A stretch of DNA of 64,000 nucleotides, taken from positions 1 to 64,000 of the forward strand of contig NZ_QTPO01000033.1 in NCBI RefSeq assembly GCF_003853645.1. The letters are read 5' to 3'. Positions 28,659-37,631 of the stretch are shown piece by piece. The DNA is from Burkholderia sp. Bp9143 (GTDB lineage Bacteria > Pseudomonadota > Gammaproteobacteria > Burkholderiales > Burkholderiaceae). How positions within the stretch are numbered: position 1 is the stretch's first letter; each line of letters starts with the position of its first letter. The translations under genes and the position numbers were made by a program. Under the pieces are notes generated by a model. It did no database searches and was not told where the DNA came from. It saw only the letters and a program-made list of their open reading frames with translations.

Positions 28659-29117
28659 TTACGCCGAGCGGGCCGCGTCGGCCCGCATGCGCAGGATCTT
28701 CGCGGCGTGTTCGTCCGCGTCGCGCTGTTCGCGCTTCGCGGTACGCTGCGCTTCCTGCGCGACGCCGCGCGCCTGCAGGATTTCGTATGAGCCGACGGTG
28801 CGTTTCTTCTGTTGCCAGTTCGGGCGCGCCTCGTCGATGCGGAGTTCGGCCGCGGCCAGCACGTTGCGCTGCTGCGCGATCGCCGCGTCGAGCGTATCGA
28901 TGAACGCCTGGAAATTGCGCCAGTTGCCGGCCGGCATCCCGTGCTGCGCGGACTGCGCGAAGCGCGCGTGGTATTCGTCGCGATAGCGCAGCAGCGCATC
29001 GAGCTGTTCGGCGGCCGAGGTGCGGTCGCGCTGAGCGGTGCCGAGCTGCTTCGCGGCCGTGTCGAGGTCTTCCTGCGCGCGGTCGAGCAGCAGTTGAAGG
29101 GGAAAGCCGGGTGCCAT
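28659..29117 (-). CDS. fliJ: flagellar export protein FliJ
   Basis: FliJ is the soluble stalk of the export ATPase complex and activates the gate. The 152-residue protein is almost entirely charged, helical coiled coil (LLDRAQEDLDTAAKQLGTAQRDR through EQRDADEHAAKILRMRAD), which is the FliJ pattern and length. ATG at 29117 lies 5 bases after the fliI stop. Confidence 0.9.
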   Translation of the reverse strand: MAPGFPLQLLLDRAQEDLDTAAKQLGTAQRDRTSAAEQLDALLRYRDEYHARFAQSAQHGMPAGNWRNFQAFIDTLDAAIAQQRNVLAAAELRIDEARPNWQQKKRTVGSYEILQARGVAQEAQRTAKREQRDADEHAAKILRMRADAARSA

Positions 29118-29122
29118 CGGGA

Positions 29123-30664
29123 TCAGCCTCCGTGTACGTCGAACAGCGCATCGAGCGCGGTGAGGCTCGACGCGAACGGCGCGCATTCGCGAAAGCCCTG
29201 CTGCAGGAACGATTCGATGCGCGGGTAGAGCGCGATCGCGCGGTCGAGCTGCGCGTCGCGGCCGGGTGCATAGGCGCCGACCGCGATCAGGTCGCGATTG
29301 CGCTGGTAGCGCGACAGCATCTGCTTGAACTGCCGCACGCGGTCGAGATGCGTTTCGTCGATCAGCGCGGTCATCGCGCGGCTGATCGATGCCTCGATGT
29401 CGATCGCCGGATAGTGGCCGGCCTCGGCGAGCGCGCGCGACAGCACGATGTGACCGTCGAGGATCGCGCGCGCCGAGTCGGCGATCGGGTCCTGCTGGTC
29501 GTCGCCTTCGGTCAGCACCGTGTAGAACGCGGTGATCGAGCCACCGCCTTCGGGCCCGTTGCCGGTGCGCTCGACGAGCGCGGGCAGCTTCGCGAACACC
29601 GACGGCGGATAGCCCTTGGTCGCGGGCGGCTCGCCGATCGCGAGCGCGATCTCGCGCTGCGCCATCGCGTAGCGCGTCAGCGAATCCATCAGCAGCAGCA
29701 CGTGCTTGCCCTGGTCGCGGAAATACTCGGCGAGCGACGTCGCGTAGGCGGCGCCCTGCATCCGCAGCAGCGGCGACACGTCGGCCGGCGCCGCGACGAC
29801 GACCGAGCGCGCGAGCCCGTCCTCGCCGAGGATCTGTTCGATGAATTCCTTCACTTCGCGGCCGCGTTCGCCGATCAGCCCGATCACGATCACTTCCGCG
29901 CTGGTGTAGCGCGCCATCGTGCCGAGCAGCACCGACTTGCCGACGCCGGAGCCTGCGAACAGGCCCATCCGCTGCCCGCGGCCGACGGTGAGCAGCCCGT
30001 TGATCGCGCGCACGCCGACGTCGAGCACGTGGTGGATCGGCTCGCGATCGAGCGGGTTGATCGATGGCGCCGACAGCGGCGCGTCGACCTTCGACGCGAG
30101 CGGGCCCAGGCCGTCGAGCGGGCGGCCCGACGCGTCGACGACGCGCCCGAGCATTTCCCAGCCGACCGGCAGCCGCTTCGCGCCCGCGAGCGGGTCGGCG
30201 ACGGGCGCGGCTTCCAGCGGCCACACGCGCGCGCCGGGCAGCACGCCTGCGACGTCGGTGGTGGGCATCAGGAACAGGCGATCGCCGGAGAACCCGACGA
30301 CTTCCGCTTCCGCGTGCGGCAGCGTGCTGCCGGGCGGCAATTCGATCGTGCATTCGGCGCCGACCGACAGGCGCAGCCCGATCGCCTCGAGCACGAGGCC
30401 CGCGGCGCGCGTGAGGCGCCCGCACGGCCGCAGCGGCAGCGCGCGGTGGCTGCGTGTCGCGAGCCCGTTCAGGTGCGTGCGCCAGTGCGCGAGATGCGGA
30501 TTGTGCGGTGCGCGCGGCGCATCGCAGGCGGCATCCGTCACGTGCGCAGGCGCGCCGTGAGCAGTGTCGTGCGTACTTTCGGGACCGAACGACGCGAGCG
30601 CGAGTTCGCGCTCGAGCGGCGTCATCCCGTCGTACAGGATCGATTCGGGCGTGGGCGTCACCAT
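29123..30664 (-). CDS. fliI: flagellum-specific ATPase FliI
   Basis: FliI powers or primes flagellar type III export. The 513-residue protein has Walker A FAGSGVGKSVLL (about 236-247), Walker B VLLLMDSLTRYA (about 322-333) and the GLIGERGREV motif, all intact and close to F1-beta. The N-terminus has about 50 extra residues, rich in His, Pro and Ala, compared with the roughly 450-residue enterobacterial protein. The start overlaps the fliH stop by 7 bases. Confidence 0.95.
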   Translation of the reverse strand: MVTPTPESILYDGMTPLERELALASFGPESTHDTAHGAPAHVTDAACDAPRAPHNPHLAHWRTHLNGLATRSHRALPLRPCGRLTRAAGLVLEAIGLRLSVGAECTIELPPGSTLPHAEAEVVGFSGDRLFLMPTTDVAGVLPGARVWPLEAAPVADPLAGAKRLPVGWEMLGRVVDASGRPLDGLGPLASKVDAPLSAPSINPLDREPIHHVLDVGVRAINGLLTVGRGQRMGLFAGSGVGKSVLLGTMARYTSAEVIVIGLIGERGREVKEFIEQILGEDGLARSVVVAAPADVSPLLRMQGAAYATSLAEYFRDQGKHVLLLMDSLTRYAMAQREIALAIGEPPATKGYPPSVFAKLPALVERTGNGPEGGGSITAFYTVLTEGDDQQDPIADSARAILDGHIVLSRALAEAGHYPAIDIEASISRAMTALIDETHLDRVRQFKQMLSRYQRNRDLIAVGAYAPGRDAQLDRAIALYPRIESFLQQGFRECAPFASSLTALDALFDVHGG

Positions 30665-31341
30665 GCGCTCACCTTGCCGATCGCGGCGGCGACGCGCTGC
30701 CAGCGGGTGGGCAGCGTCGCGTCGACCTCGCCCGTCGCGGCGTGCGCGCGGCAGCCGCCGCGCTCGATCGACGCGTCGGTGCGCACGTTCCAGCCGAGCG
30801 TGTCGAGATCGTCCTGCAGATAGGCTTCGACGACGGGCAGGTCGGCCGGATTCACCGCGAGATGCGGCGCGCCGGACAACGCCGGTTCGGCGGCGAGCAC
30901 GTCGCGCACGGCCGCGACGAGCGCGGCGGGATCGTGCTTCACGTGCTGGCGCACGACCTGCTGCGCGATGTCGAGCGCGAGCTGCGCGAGGTCGGACGCG
31001 AGATCGTGCTCGACGCTCGACACGGCTTCGCGGAACGACGCGGCGAGCGCCGCGAGCTGCGCGGCCTGTTCGCGCGCTTCAGCCTGGCCGGCCTCGAAAC
31101 CCTGCTCGCGGCCCTGGTCGAAGCCGGCCTGGTAACCCAGCGCCTGGCCCTCGACGTGACCGGCCGCATGGCCTTCGGCATGCGCGGCGTCGCGCACGCG
31201 CTGCAGTTCCTCGGCGAGCGCGGCGGCGGCCGCTGCCGCGTCGTCGGGCGGCGGCGGGGGCGGCGGCGGATCGAACGACGCCATCTCCCACCGCTGGTAC
31301 GCGGTGAGGGTGCCGGCGCGGTCGCGCGCGGAATCAGACAT
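30658..31341 (-). CDS. fliH: flagellar assembly protein FliH
   Basis: FliH binds FliI and links it to FliN at the C-ring. The 227-residue protein has an acidic N-terminus with a run of prolines (FDPPPPPPPPDD), then a Gly-repeat helix (GHAAGHVEGQALGYQAGFDQG, GXXXG-type spacing typical of FliH). The V-ATPase E-like C-terminal domain follows. The start overlaps the fliG stop by 8 bases. Confidence 0.93.
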   Translation of the reverse strand: MSDSARDRAGTLTAYQRWEMASFDPPPPPPPPDDAAAAAAALAEELQRVRDAAHAEGHAAGHVEGQALGYQAGFDQGREQGFEAGQAEAREQAAQLAALAASFREAVSSVEHDLASDLAQLALDIAQQVVRQHVKHDPAALVAAVRDVLAAEPALSGAPHLAVNPADLPVVEAYLQDDLDTLGWNVRTDASIERGGCRAHAATGEVDATLPTRWQRVAAAIGKVSAW

Positions 31342-32329
31342 ACGCGTCTTCCGCCTTGCCGCCGATCACGATCTGACCGCTCTCGGCGAGGTTGCGCACG
31401 ATCTGCAGGATGCGGCGCTGCTGCGTCTCGACTTCGGACACGCGCACCGGGCCGCGCGCGTCGAGATCCTCGGCGAGCAGTTCGGCCGCGCGTTGCGACA
31501 TGTTCGCGAGGAACTTCTGGCGCAGCGCGGGCGGCGCGCCCTTCAGCGCGATGATCAGCGTTTCCGACTCGACTTCCTTCAGCACCATCTGGATCGCGCG
31601 ATCCTCGAGATCGAGCAGGTTCTCGAACACGAACATCTGGTCGATGATCTTCTGCGCGAGGTCGGCGTCGTACTGGCGCACGCTTTCGAGCACGCCTTCT
31701 TCATGATTGCTCGTCATGAAGTTCAGGATCTCGGCCGCGGTGCGGATGCCGCCCATCGGGCTGCGCTTCAGGTTGTCGCTGCCGGACAGCAGGCCGGTCA
31801 GCACGTCGTCGAGCTCGCGCAGCGCGGCCGGCTGGATGCCGTCGAGCGTCGCGATCCGCAGCAGCACGTCGTTGCGCAGCCGCTCGGTGAAGCACGACGC
31901 GATCTCGGACGCCTGGTCGCGGTCGAGGTGCACGAGGATGGTCGCGATGATCTGCGGATGCTCGTTCTTGATCAGTTCGGCGACGGCGCCCGAGTCCATC
32001 CACTTCAGGCCCTCGATGCCGCTCGTGTCGCTGCCCTGCAGGATCCGGTCGATCAGCACGCCGGCCTTGTCCTCGCCGAGCGCCTTGGTCAGCACCGAGC
32101 GGATGTACTCGCTCGAATCGAGCGACAGCGCGGTGTGCTGCTCGGCTTCCTTCGCGAACTCCTGCAGCACGTCCTCGACCTGCTCGCGCGTGACGTTCTT
32201 CAGCGCGGCCATCGCGGCGCCGATCTTCTGCACCTCGCGCGGCGCGAGGAACTTGAATACTTCAGCGGCCTCTTCCTCGCCGATCGACATCAGCAGCAGC
32301 GCGCTCTTGGTCAGGCCTTCAGCGTTCAT
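31334..32329 (-). CDS. fliG: flagellar motor switch protein FliG
   Basis: FliG forms the rotor ring that contacts MotA and reverses rotation. The 331-residue protein begins MNAEGLTKSALLLMSIGEEEAAEVFKFL and has the middle-domain EHPQIIATILVHL motif. The C-terminal charged helix LKEVESETLIIALKGAPPALRQKFLANMSQRAAELL carries the MotA-interacting residues. The start overlaps the fliF stop by 11 bases. Confidence 0.97.
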   Translation of the reverse strand: MNAEGLTKSALLLMSIGEEEAAEVFKFLAPREVQKIGAAMAALKNVTREQVEDVLQEFAKEAEQHTALSLDSSEYIRSVLTKALGEDKAGVLIDRILQGSDTSGIEGLKWMDSGAVAELIKNEHPQIIATILVHLDRDQASEIASCFTERLRNDVLLRIATLDGIQPAALRELDDVLTGLLSGSDNLKRSPMGGIRTAAEILNFMTSNHEEGVLESVRQYDADLAQKIIDQMFVFENLLDLEDRAIQMVLKEVESETLIIALKGAPPALRQKFLANMSQRAAELLAEDLDARGPVRVSEVETQQRRILQIVRNLAESGQIVIGGKAEDAYV

Positions 32330-34082
32330 CGGACACCCAGTTCTTCACGACGGTGGCGACGATCTTCGGATCCTGGCGGGCGATCGTGCGCGCGTAGTCG
32401 AGGTTGCGTTCGTAACGGTTCTTTTCGTTCTCGAAGCCGAGCAGCAGCGGATCGGGCTCTTCGACCTTGTCCGGGGCGGGCAGGCCGTCGAGCGCGACCG
32501 TATCCTCCGGCGCCGCGAGCGACGGTGCGACCGGCTCGGGCGGCGGGAATGCGCGGCGCATCGCCGGGCGCACGAACATGAAATAGAGCGCCGCCGCGGC
32601 CGCCGCGATGCCGAGCCACTTCGCGGCTTCCTTCGCCATCGCGATCATGTCCGGCTGGCGCCACCACGGCAGGTCGGCGTACGGATCGCTGGCGGTCGAG
32701 AACGTGCTGTTCACGACGTTCACCGAGTCGCCGCGCTTCTCGTCGTAGCCCATCGCGTCCTTCACGAGCTGCTCGATCTGCGCGAGCTTCGCGGGCGGCA
32801 GCGGCTGCATCGTCACTTTGCCCTTCGCGTCGGCGACCGGCTGGTAGTTGACGACGACGGCGACCGACAGCCGCTTCACGTTGCCCATCGGCTGCTCGAC
32901 GTGACGGATCGTCTTGTCGAGCTCGTAGTTGGTCGTCTGGTCCTTGCGGTCGCTGACGGGCGTCGACTGCGGCCCGTTCTGGCCGTTGCCGGCGACGATC
33001 GGCGCGGAGGCCGGCTGCGGCGGCGTGTTCGACAGCGCGCCCGGCACGCCCGATGCGCCGCCCTGCGCGAGTTCGGTCGCGCTGCTGGTCTGCTGGCTGC
33101 GGATCGCGGCCTGCTGCGGCGCGCCGTTCGGGCCGTAGCTTTCCGAGGTCTGCTCGAGCTTCGAGAAATCGATGTCCGCGCTGACCTGCGCGCGCGCGTT
33201 GCCGGTGCCGAAGATCGGCGCGAGGATCGCGTCGATGCGCTTCTGCGTGTTGCGCTCGACCTGCTGCACGTACTTGAGCTGGCTTGCGTCGAGGCCGGAG
33301 GCCGAGGCCGTCTGGGTCAGCAGGTTGCCGTCCTGGTCGACGATCGTCACGTTCTTGGCCGGCATGTCGGGCACGCCGGACGACACCATCCGCGTGATCG
33401 CCTGCACCTGGCCCTCGTCGAGCACGCGGCCCGGGTAGAGGTCGACGAATACCGACGCGCTCGGCGCTTCCTTGTCGCGCACGAATACCGACGGCTTCGG
33501 GATCGCGAGATGCACGCGCGCACCGCGCACCGCGTTGATCGACTCGATCGTGCGCTGCAGCTCGCCTTCGAGCGCGCGCTGGTAGTTCACCTGCTCGGCG
33601 AACTGGCTGATGCCGAATTTCTGGTTGTCCATCAGCTCGAAGCCGACCGAGCCGCCCTTGGGCAGGCCCATCGCGGCGAGCTTCAGGCGCGTTTCGTGCA
33701 CCTGGTTCGACGGCACGAGGATCGCGCCGCCGGCATCGGCGAACTTGTAGGGAACGTTTGCCTGCTGGAGCGCGGCGATGATCGCCCCGCCGTCGCGGTC
33801 CGACAGGTTGCTGTACAGCACGCGATAGTCGGGCGCGCGGCTCCACAGCACGAGCGCGGTGATCGCGGCGATGGCGAGCGCGACGGCGATCACGAACGGC
33901 AGCTTCGGGTTGCCCTTCATCCGCGAGATGCCGGGGATGCGTTCCGCGAAACCGCCGAACCCGAAGTCCGCGCCGGCGCCGCCTGCTCCCGGCAACGCGG
34001 CGGCCGCGGTGGCGCCTGGCACCGGGCTGGCGAGGCCCGTGCGGGCGTCGGGGTTGATCAGCGAGTTGGCCTGCGAATCCAT
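32319..34082 (-). CDS. fliF: flagellar MS-ring protein FliF
   Basis: FliF builds the membrane ring on which the motor is assembled. The 587-residue protein has an N-terminal membrane helix (LPFVIAVALAIAAITALVLW, about 62-81) and ring-building motifs with the secretin-like YRVLYSNLSDRDGGAIIAAL segment. A periplasmic Ala/Gln/Pro-rich loop, a second helix (WLGIAAAAAALYFMFVRP) and a cytoplasmic FliG-binding tail ending ATVVKNWVSDE follow. It is the first gene of the minus-strand fliFGHIJK operon and diverges from fliE. Confidence 0.96.
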   Translation of the reverse strand: MDSQANSLINPDARTGLASPVPGATAAAALPGAGGAGADFGFGGFAERIPGISRMKGNPKLPFVIAVALAIAAITALVLWSRAPDYRVLYSNLSDRDGGAIIAALQQANVPYKFADAGGAILVPSNQVHETRLKLAAMGLPKGGSVGFELMDNQKFGISQFAEQVNYQRALEGELQRTIESINAVRGARVHLAIPKPSVFVRDKEAPSASVFVDLYPGRVLDEGQVQAITRMVSSGVPDMPAKNVTIVDQDGNLLTQTASASGLDASQLKYVQQVERNTQKRIDAILAPIFGTGNARAQVSADIDFSKLEQTSESYGPNGAPQQAAIRSQQTSSATELAQGGASGVPGALSNTPPQPASAPIVAGNGQNGPQSTPVSDRKDQTTNYELDKTIRHVEQPMGNVKRLSVAVVVNYQPVADAKGKVTMQPLPPAKLAQIEQLVKDAMGYDEKRGDSVNVVNSTFSTASDPYADLPWWRQPDMIAMAKEAAKWLGIAAAAAALYFMFVRPAMRRAFPPPEPVAPSLAAPEDTVALDGLPAPDKVEEPDPLLLGFENEKNRYERNLDYARTIARQDPKIVATVVKNWVSDER

Positions 34083-34332
34083 GCGTCGAGTTTCTCCGGA
34101 GCGGGACGACTGAGCCGCTCGGACGAGCGGACGGACAATGACACGATGCGATTATCGGGACCCGGGCGCGACTCCGATCGACCGAAAAGAGCGGGGTTTC
34201 CCCCGTACTTTCGCGGCTTTGGCGCGCGCCGCGCTGCTATCCTTTTTCGCGATCCGGCATGGTGCGCGTCGTGCGGCGCCGTCAGATCGCCCGGTGCGTC
34301 CGGGTCTTTTCTCTTATATGTCTGGGGACAGC

Positions 34333-34677
34333 ATGGCTGCCAACGTCAGCGGAATCGGTTCGGTGTTGCAACAGATGCAGGCGATGGCCGCGCAGGCGAG
34401 CGGCGGCGTCGCGAGCCCGGCGGCGGCGCTCGCCGGCTCGGGCGCCGCGACGGCCGGCACGTTCGCGAGCGCGATGAAGGCGTCGCTCGACAAGATCAGC
34501 GGCGACCAGCAGCACGCACTCGGCGAGGCGCACGCGTTCGAGGTCGGCGCGGCGAACGTGTCGCTGAACGACGTGATGGTCGACATGCAGAAGGCCAACA
34601 TCGGTTTCCAGTTCGGGCTCCAGGTCCGCAACAAGCTCGTGAGCGCGTACAACGACATCATGCAGATGTCGGTGTGA
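34333..34677 (+). CDS. fliE: flagellar hook-basal body protein FliE
   Basis: FliE joins the MS ring to the rod. The 114-residue protein has the family C-terminus (VSLNDVMVDMQKANIGFQFGLQVRNKLVSAYNDIMQMSV). ATG at 34333 (MAANVSGIGSVLQQMQAM) is preferred to one 15 bases upstream. It diverges from fliF across a 250-base region likely to contain flagellar promoters, none of which I could assign to a sigma factor by eye. Confidence 0.95.
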   Translation: MAANVSGIGSVLQQMQAMAAQASGGVASPAAALAGSGAATAGTFASAMKASLDKISGDQQHALGEAHAFEVGAANVSLNDVMVDMQKANIGFQFGLQVRNKLVSAYNDIMQMSV

Positions 34678-34680
34678 CGC

Positions 34681-34735
34681 GACGGGCATCCGGGGACGGC
34701 CACCCGGCGACGGGCATCCGGGCGTGGCCGGCCGG
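34681..34735 (+). repeat. 14-bp direct repeat and imperfect hairpin after fliE
   Basis: GACGGGCATCCGGG occurs at 34681-34694 and again at 34709-34722. The segments GGCCACCCGG and CCGGGCGTGGCC around the second copy can pair, so this may act as a weak terminator for fliE, but no T-tract follows. Confidence 0.5.
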
Positions 34736-34854
34736 CCCGGCGGTCCGAGCGCCTAAAGCTTTTCAATTCCCTTCCGATAACTCTGGAACAAGGCCGGGTC
34801 CTGCATCGCAGGGCGGCGGCCACCGCATAGCCACCGCATCACAAGGAGAAGCGC

Positions 34855-35289
34855 ATGTTTTCCCCAGGACACGCTGGAGCCAGTGCGTACGCGCGTGTCG
34901 GCGTCGAGACAGGGGTGATGGGCGCCTCCCCGCACCGGCTGATCGCGATGCTGTACCAGGGTGCGCGACAGGCCATCGCGCTCGCGCGCATCCATTTGCA
35001 GCAGGGCAACGTGCCCGCACGCGGCGAAGCGATCGGCAAGGCGATCGGGATCGTCGAGAGCGGCCTGCAGGCGTCGCTGAACCTCGACGCGGGCGGCCAG
35101 ATCGCCGGGCGCCTCGACGCGCTGTACGCGTATATCGGCCGGCGCCTGCTGGAAGCCAACCTGCATGCGAGCGACGCGATGCTGGTCGAGGTCGACGGGC
35201 TGCTCGCGACGCTCGAGGAAGCGTGGACGGGCATCGCCCCGGAAGTCGCGCGCATGGCCGCGCAACAGGCGGCGGGCGCGGCACGATGA
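34855..35289 (+). CDS. fliS: flagellin chaperone FliS
   Basis: FliS binds unpolymerised flagellin and escorts it to export. The 144-residue all-helical protein contains YARVGVETGVMGASPHRLIAMLYQGARQAIALARIH, the FliS signature. AAGGAG lies six bases before the ATG. The stop overlaps the fliT start (ATGA), so the two are coupled. Confidence 0.94.
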   Translation: MFSPGHAGASAYARVGVETGVMGASPHRLIAMLYQGARQAIALARIHLQQGNVPARGEAIGKAIGIVESGLQASLNLDAGGQIAGRLDALYAYIGRRLLEANLHASDAMLVEVDGLLATLEEAWTGIAPEVARMAAQQAAGAAR

Positions 35290-35618
35290 ATCTCAAGGCC
35301 GAATACTTCGCACGTTACGAGGCGCTCGCGGCCGTGTCGGGCCGCATGCTGTCCGCGGCGCGCGGCGCGGACTGGCGCGCGCTGCCGGAGTTGCAGGCCG
35401 AATTCCTGAGGCTCGTCGACGGGTTGAAGGAGGCCGATCCGGGCGTCGCGCTCGACGAAGCGGACCTCGGCCGCAAGCTCACGCTGATCCGGCGCATCCT
35501 CGCCGACGACGCCGCGATCCGCGATCTCGCGAGCCCGGAAGTCGCACGGCTGTCCGCGCTGTTCGAGGCGCGGCGCTCGACCAAGGTATTGACCGATCTC
35601 TACCGCGCTCGCGGGTAG
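35286..35618 (+). CDS. fliT: FliT-like flagellar export chaperone
   Basis: FliT chaperones the filament cap protein FliD and, in enterobacteria, represses FlhDC. The 110-residue helical protein (MNLKAEYFARYEALAAVSGRM to RRSTKVLTDLYRARG) has the length and place of FliT, directly coupled to fliS by an ATGA overlap. Sequence conservation of FliT is low, so the call rests largely on context. Confidence 0.85.
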   Translation: MNLKAEYFARYEALAAVSGRMLSAARGADWRALPELQAEFLRLVDGLKEADPGVALDEADLGRKLTLIRRILADDAAIRDLASPEVARLSALFEARRSTKVLTDLYRARG

Positions 35619-35693
35619 TGCCCGTTCGCCGGGGCGGCGGTTGCCGCGTGCCCGGCTTCGCAACGATGTGGCTGAGGTGAGCAGGCTCCGATC

Positions 35694-37046
35694 ATGACCG
35701 GTATCGACTCCGTTGCAGCCGCCCTGCTGGCGAGCCGCCTCGACAGCCTGCTGACCGGCACCGTGACGGCGCCCGCCGGCGGCGGTGCGACCGCGCAGGT
35801 CGGCATGCCGAGCACCGGCGCGTCGTCGCCGTCTTCGCCAGGAGCCACGCCGGCCGCGCCGCCGGCGTCCGCGCAGACTGCGCTGTCCGATGTCGCGCTC
35901 GTGCTCGACGCGATCTCGCGCTCGGGCGGTGTCGCGACACCCGTCATCGCCGGACGCGCGCCGCTGCTGGCCGATCCTTCCGTGCTGCTGAGCGCCGCGG
36001 CGGCCGCGCCGCCGGACGGGCAGCCGGCCTCCGATCCGGTTGCTTCTGCCGTTGCAGCTTCCACCGCATCACCCGCGTCAGACGTCGCGGCCGCGCGCGC
36101 TGCGGCGGCCGCACCGCCCGTCGCGGCGCTGCGCGCGGCGCTCGCGCAGGCCGTGAGCGAAAGCGGCCTCTTTTACGAATCCCATCTCGCGCAGTGGCTG
36201 GCCGGCCAGCGCCCGCTCGCCGCGCTGATGCGCGAACCGCAGGCGCGCCTCACGACCGCGCCGGTGCAGCCTGCCCCGGATGCCGCGCAGCACGATGCGC
36301 CCGACGTGCTCGACGAACTGCTCGCGCAGCGTCTGCCGTTGCCGACGGCGGCGCCGCGATCCGCCACGCAGCCGGGTGCGCCCGCGCCGGGCGGTGCGGG
36401 CGCGCACGAACTCGTGCAGAACGCGGCGGTGGCGGCCCGGCAGGCTGCCGCGTCGAGCACGGCCGCGACGACCGACCCGCTCGGCGACCACCCCGACACG
36501 CGCTGGACGCCCGCGCGTGCCGAACTGGCCGCCGCGTCGTCCGATCCGCAGGCGCCGGTTCCGGTGCATCCGGCCGCCGTGCCGATCGTCCGGCAGCAGC
36601 TCGATGCACTCGCGACCGACCAGTTCCGCTGGGCGGGCGAGGCGTGGCCCGGCGCGCGGCTCGACTGGACGATCGAGCCCGACGACCCGGGCGGCCACGC
36701 GTCGCGCGGCGGCGACGACACGGGGGACGGGATCGCATGGCGTACGCGGCTGACGCTCACGTTGCTGTCGCTCGGCACGGTCGACGCGGAGCTGGTGTTG
36801 AACGGCAAGCAGCTCGTCGCGCGGCTGCGCGCGAATTCGGCCGGCGCCGACCGGCTCACGCGGAACGAGGCCGCGCTGCGGCAGCGGTTCGAGGGATCGG
36901 GGCTGCAACTCGGCGGACTGTCGATTCGCGCGGTCGGCGACGAACCGGACGGCTTCGACCCGCTGGTCGCGCAGGCCGCCGTTGCTGCATACGCGCGCGG
37001 CGCGGCCGGCGGTACGCCGCGTGCCGACGACGAGAGCCCGCGATGA
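35694..37046 (+). CDS. second FliK-like flagellar hook-length control protein
   Basis: This 450-residue protein has a long Ala/Pro-rich low-complexity N-terminal half. Its C-terminal domain (RTRLTLTLLSLGTVDAELVLNGKQLVARLRANSAGADRLTRNEAALRQRFEGSGLQLGGLSIR) resembles the Flg_hook domain of FliK, in which a beta-rich region contacts FlhB. A separate canonical fliK is at 27251. The stop overlaps the start of an FlhB-C-terminal-like gene, so the two form a coupled pair. This protein may control substrate switching in a second way, or may be an ancestral duplicate. Confidence 0.75.
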   Translation: MTGIDSVAAALLASRLDSLLTGTVTAPAGGGATAQVGMPSTGASSPSSPGATPAAPPASAQTALSDVALVLDAISRSGGVATPVIAGRAPLLADPSVLLSAAAAAPPDGQPASDPVASAVAASTASPASDVAAARAAAAAPPVAALRAALAQAVSESGLFYESHLAQWLAGQRPLAALMREPQARLTTAPVQPAPDAAQHDAPDVLDELLAQRLPLPTAAPRSATQPGAPAPGGAGAHELVQNAAVAARQAAASSTAATTDPLGDHPDTRWTPARAELAAASSDPQAPVPVHPAAVPIVRQQLDALATDQFRWAGEAWPGARLDWTIEPDDPGGHASRGGDDTGDGIAWRTRLTLTLLSLGTVDAELVLNGKQLVARLRANSAGADRLTRNEAALRQRFEGSGLQLGGLSIRAVGDEPDGFDPLVAQAAVAAYARGAAGGTPRADDESPR

Positions 37047-37363
37047 GCATGACCTCCCGCAAGCGCGCGGCCGCGCTCGTCTACGATCCGAAAGGCGGCG
37101 ATACCGCGCCGCGCGTGGTCGCGAAGGGGTATGGCCTGCTCGCCGAGATGATCGTCGCCCGGGCGCGCGATGCGGGGCTGTACGTGCATACCGCGCCGGA
37201 GATGGTGTCGCTGCTGATGCAGGTCGACCTCGACGACCGGATTCCGCCGCAGCTTTACCAGGCCGTCGCGGATCTGCTCGCGTGGCTGTACGCGCTCGAT
37301 CGCACCGAGCCCGAGCCGGGCGACGCCGCGCCACGCTTTCCGCTGCCGCCGCTGCGCCGCTGA
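37043..37363 (+). CDS. FlhB C-terminal-like protein (FhlB/EscU-YscU-HrcU family)
   Basis: This 106-residue protein corresponds to the cytoplasmic C-terminal part of FlhB: ALVYDPKGGDTAPRVVAKGYGLLAEMIVARARD, then IPPQLYQAVADLLAWLYAL. It begins after the NPTH autocleavage site of FlhB, which is absent, as are the membrane helices. The ATG overlaps the stop of the second FliK-like gene (ATGA). Similar FlhB-CC-like proteins in other bacteria can replace the cleaved FlhB-C fragment. Confidence 0.82.
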   Translation: MSMTSRKRAAALVYDPKGGDTAPRVVAKGYGLLAEMIVARARDAGLYVHTAPEMVSLLMQVDLDDRIPPQLYQAVADLLAWLYALDRTEPEPGDAAPRFPLPPLRR

Positions 37364-37539
37364 GCGCGCGCCGGCTCCGGTTATCTTGCGAAATGCTGTC
37401 CGGGTCTTTCGCGATCATTTCGCCGGCATTTTTCTTCTATTGACAAGGATTGGCGTGCAATCCACATGCTTTGTCGGTTATCGCCGGACTTTTCCGCTCG
37501 CCCGCCGTGCGCCGGAGGATTGAGCGGTCGTGCTATTTG

Positions 37540-37558
37540 TGTAATGATATCCATTCTC
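37540..37558 (+). promoter_or_regulatory. Fur box upstream of the PepSY gene
   Basis: TGTAATGATATCCATTCTC matches 14 of 19 positions of the Fur consensus GATAATGATAATCATTATC. It lies about 75 bases upstream of the PepSY membrane protein start, in a patch far less GC-rich than its surroundings. Iron-replete repression by Fur is inferred. Confidence 0.7.
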
Positions 37559-37631
37559 ATTTTCATGCTGACCGGGCGGCGCACGTTTTTCCGTGCGCCG
37601 CCCGTTGTTTTGAACGAATGGACACTCTCGC

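Noticed and set aside
34083..34332. Sigma-54 or sigma-28 promoter between fliF and fliE
   Set aside because: TGGCGC-rich sequence near 34220 gives the GG-GC spacing only by chance in GC-rich DNA, without the TTGC element; no good sigma-28 match was found.
31707..35618. An open frame of about 1300 codons on the plus strand across the fli genes
   Set aside because: It runs antisense to fliG and fliF and then in frame into fliT. Only the fliT part (35286-35618) has family features; the rest is an artefact of high GC.
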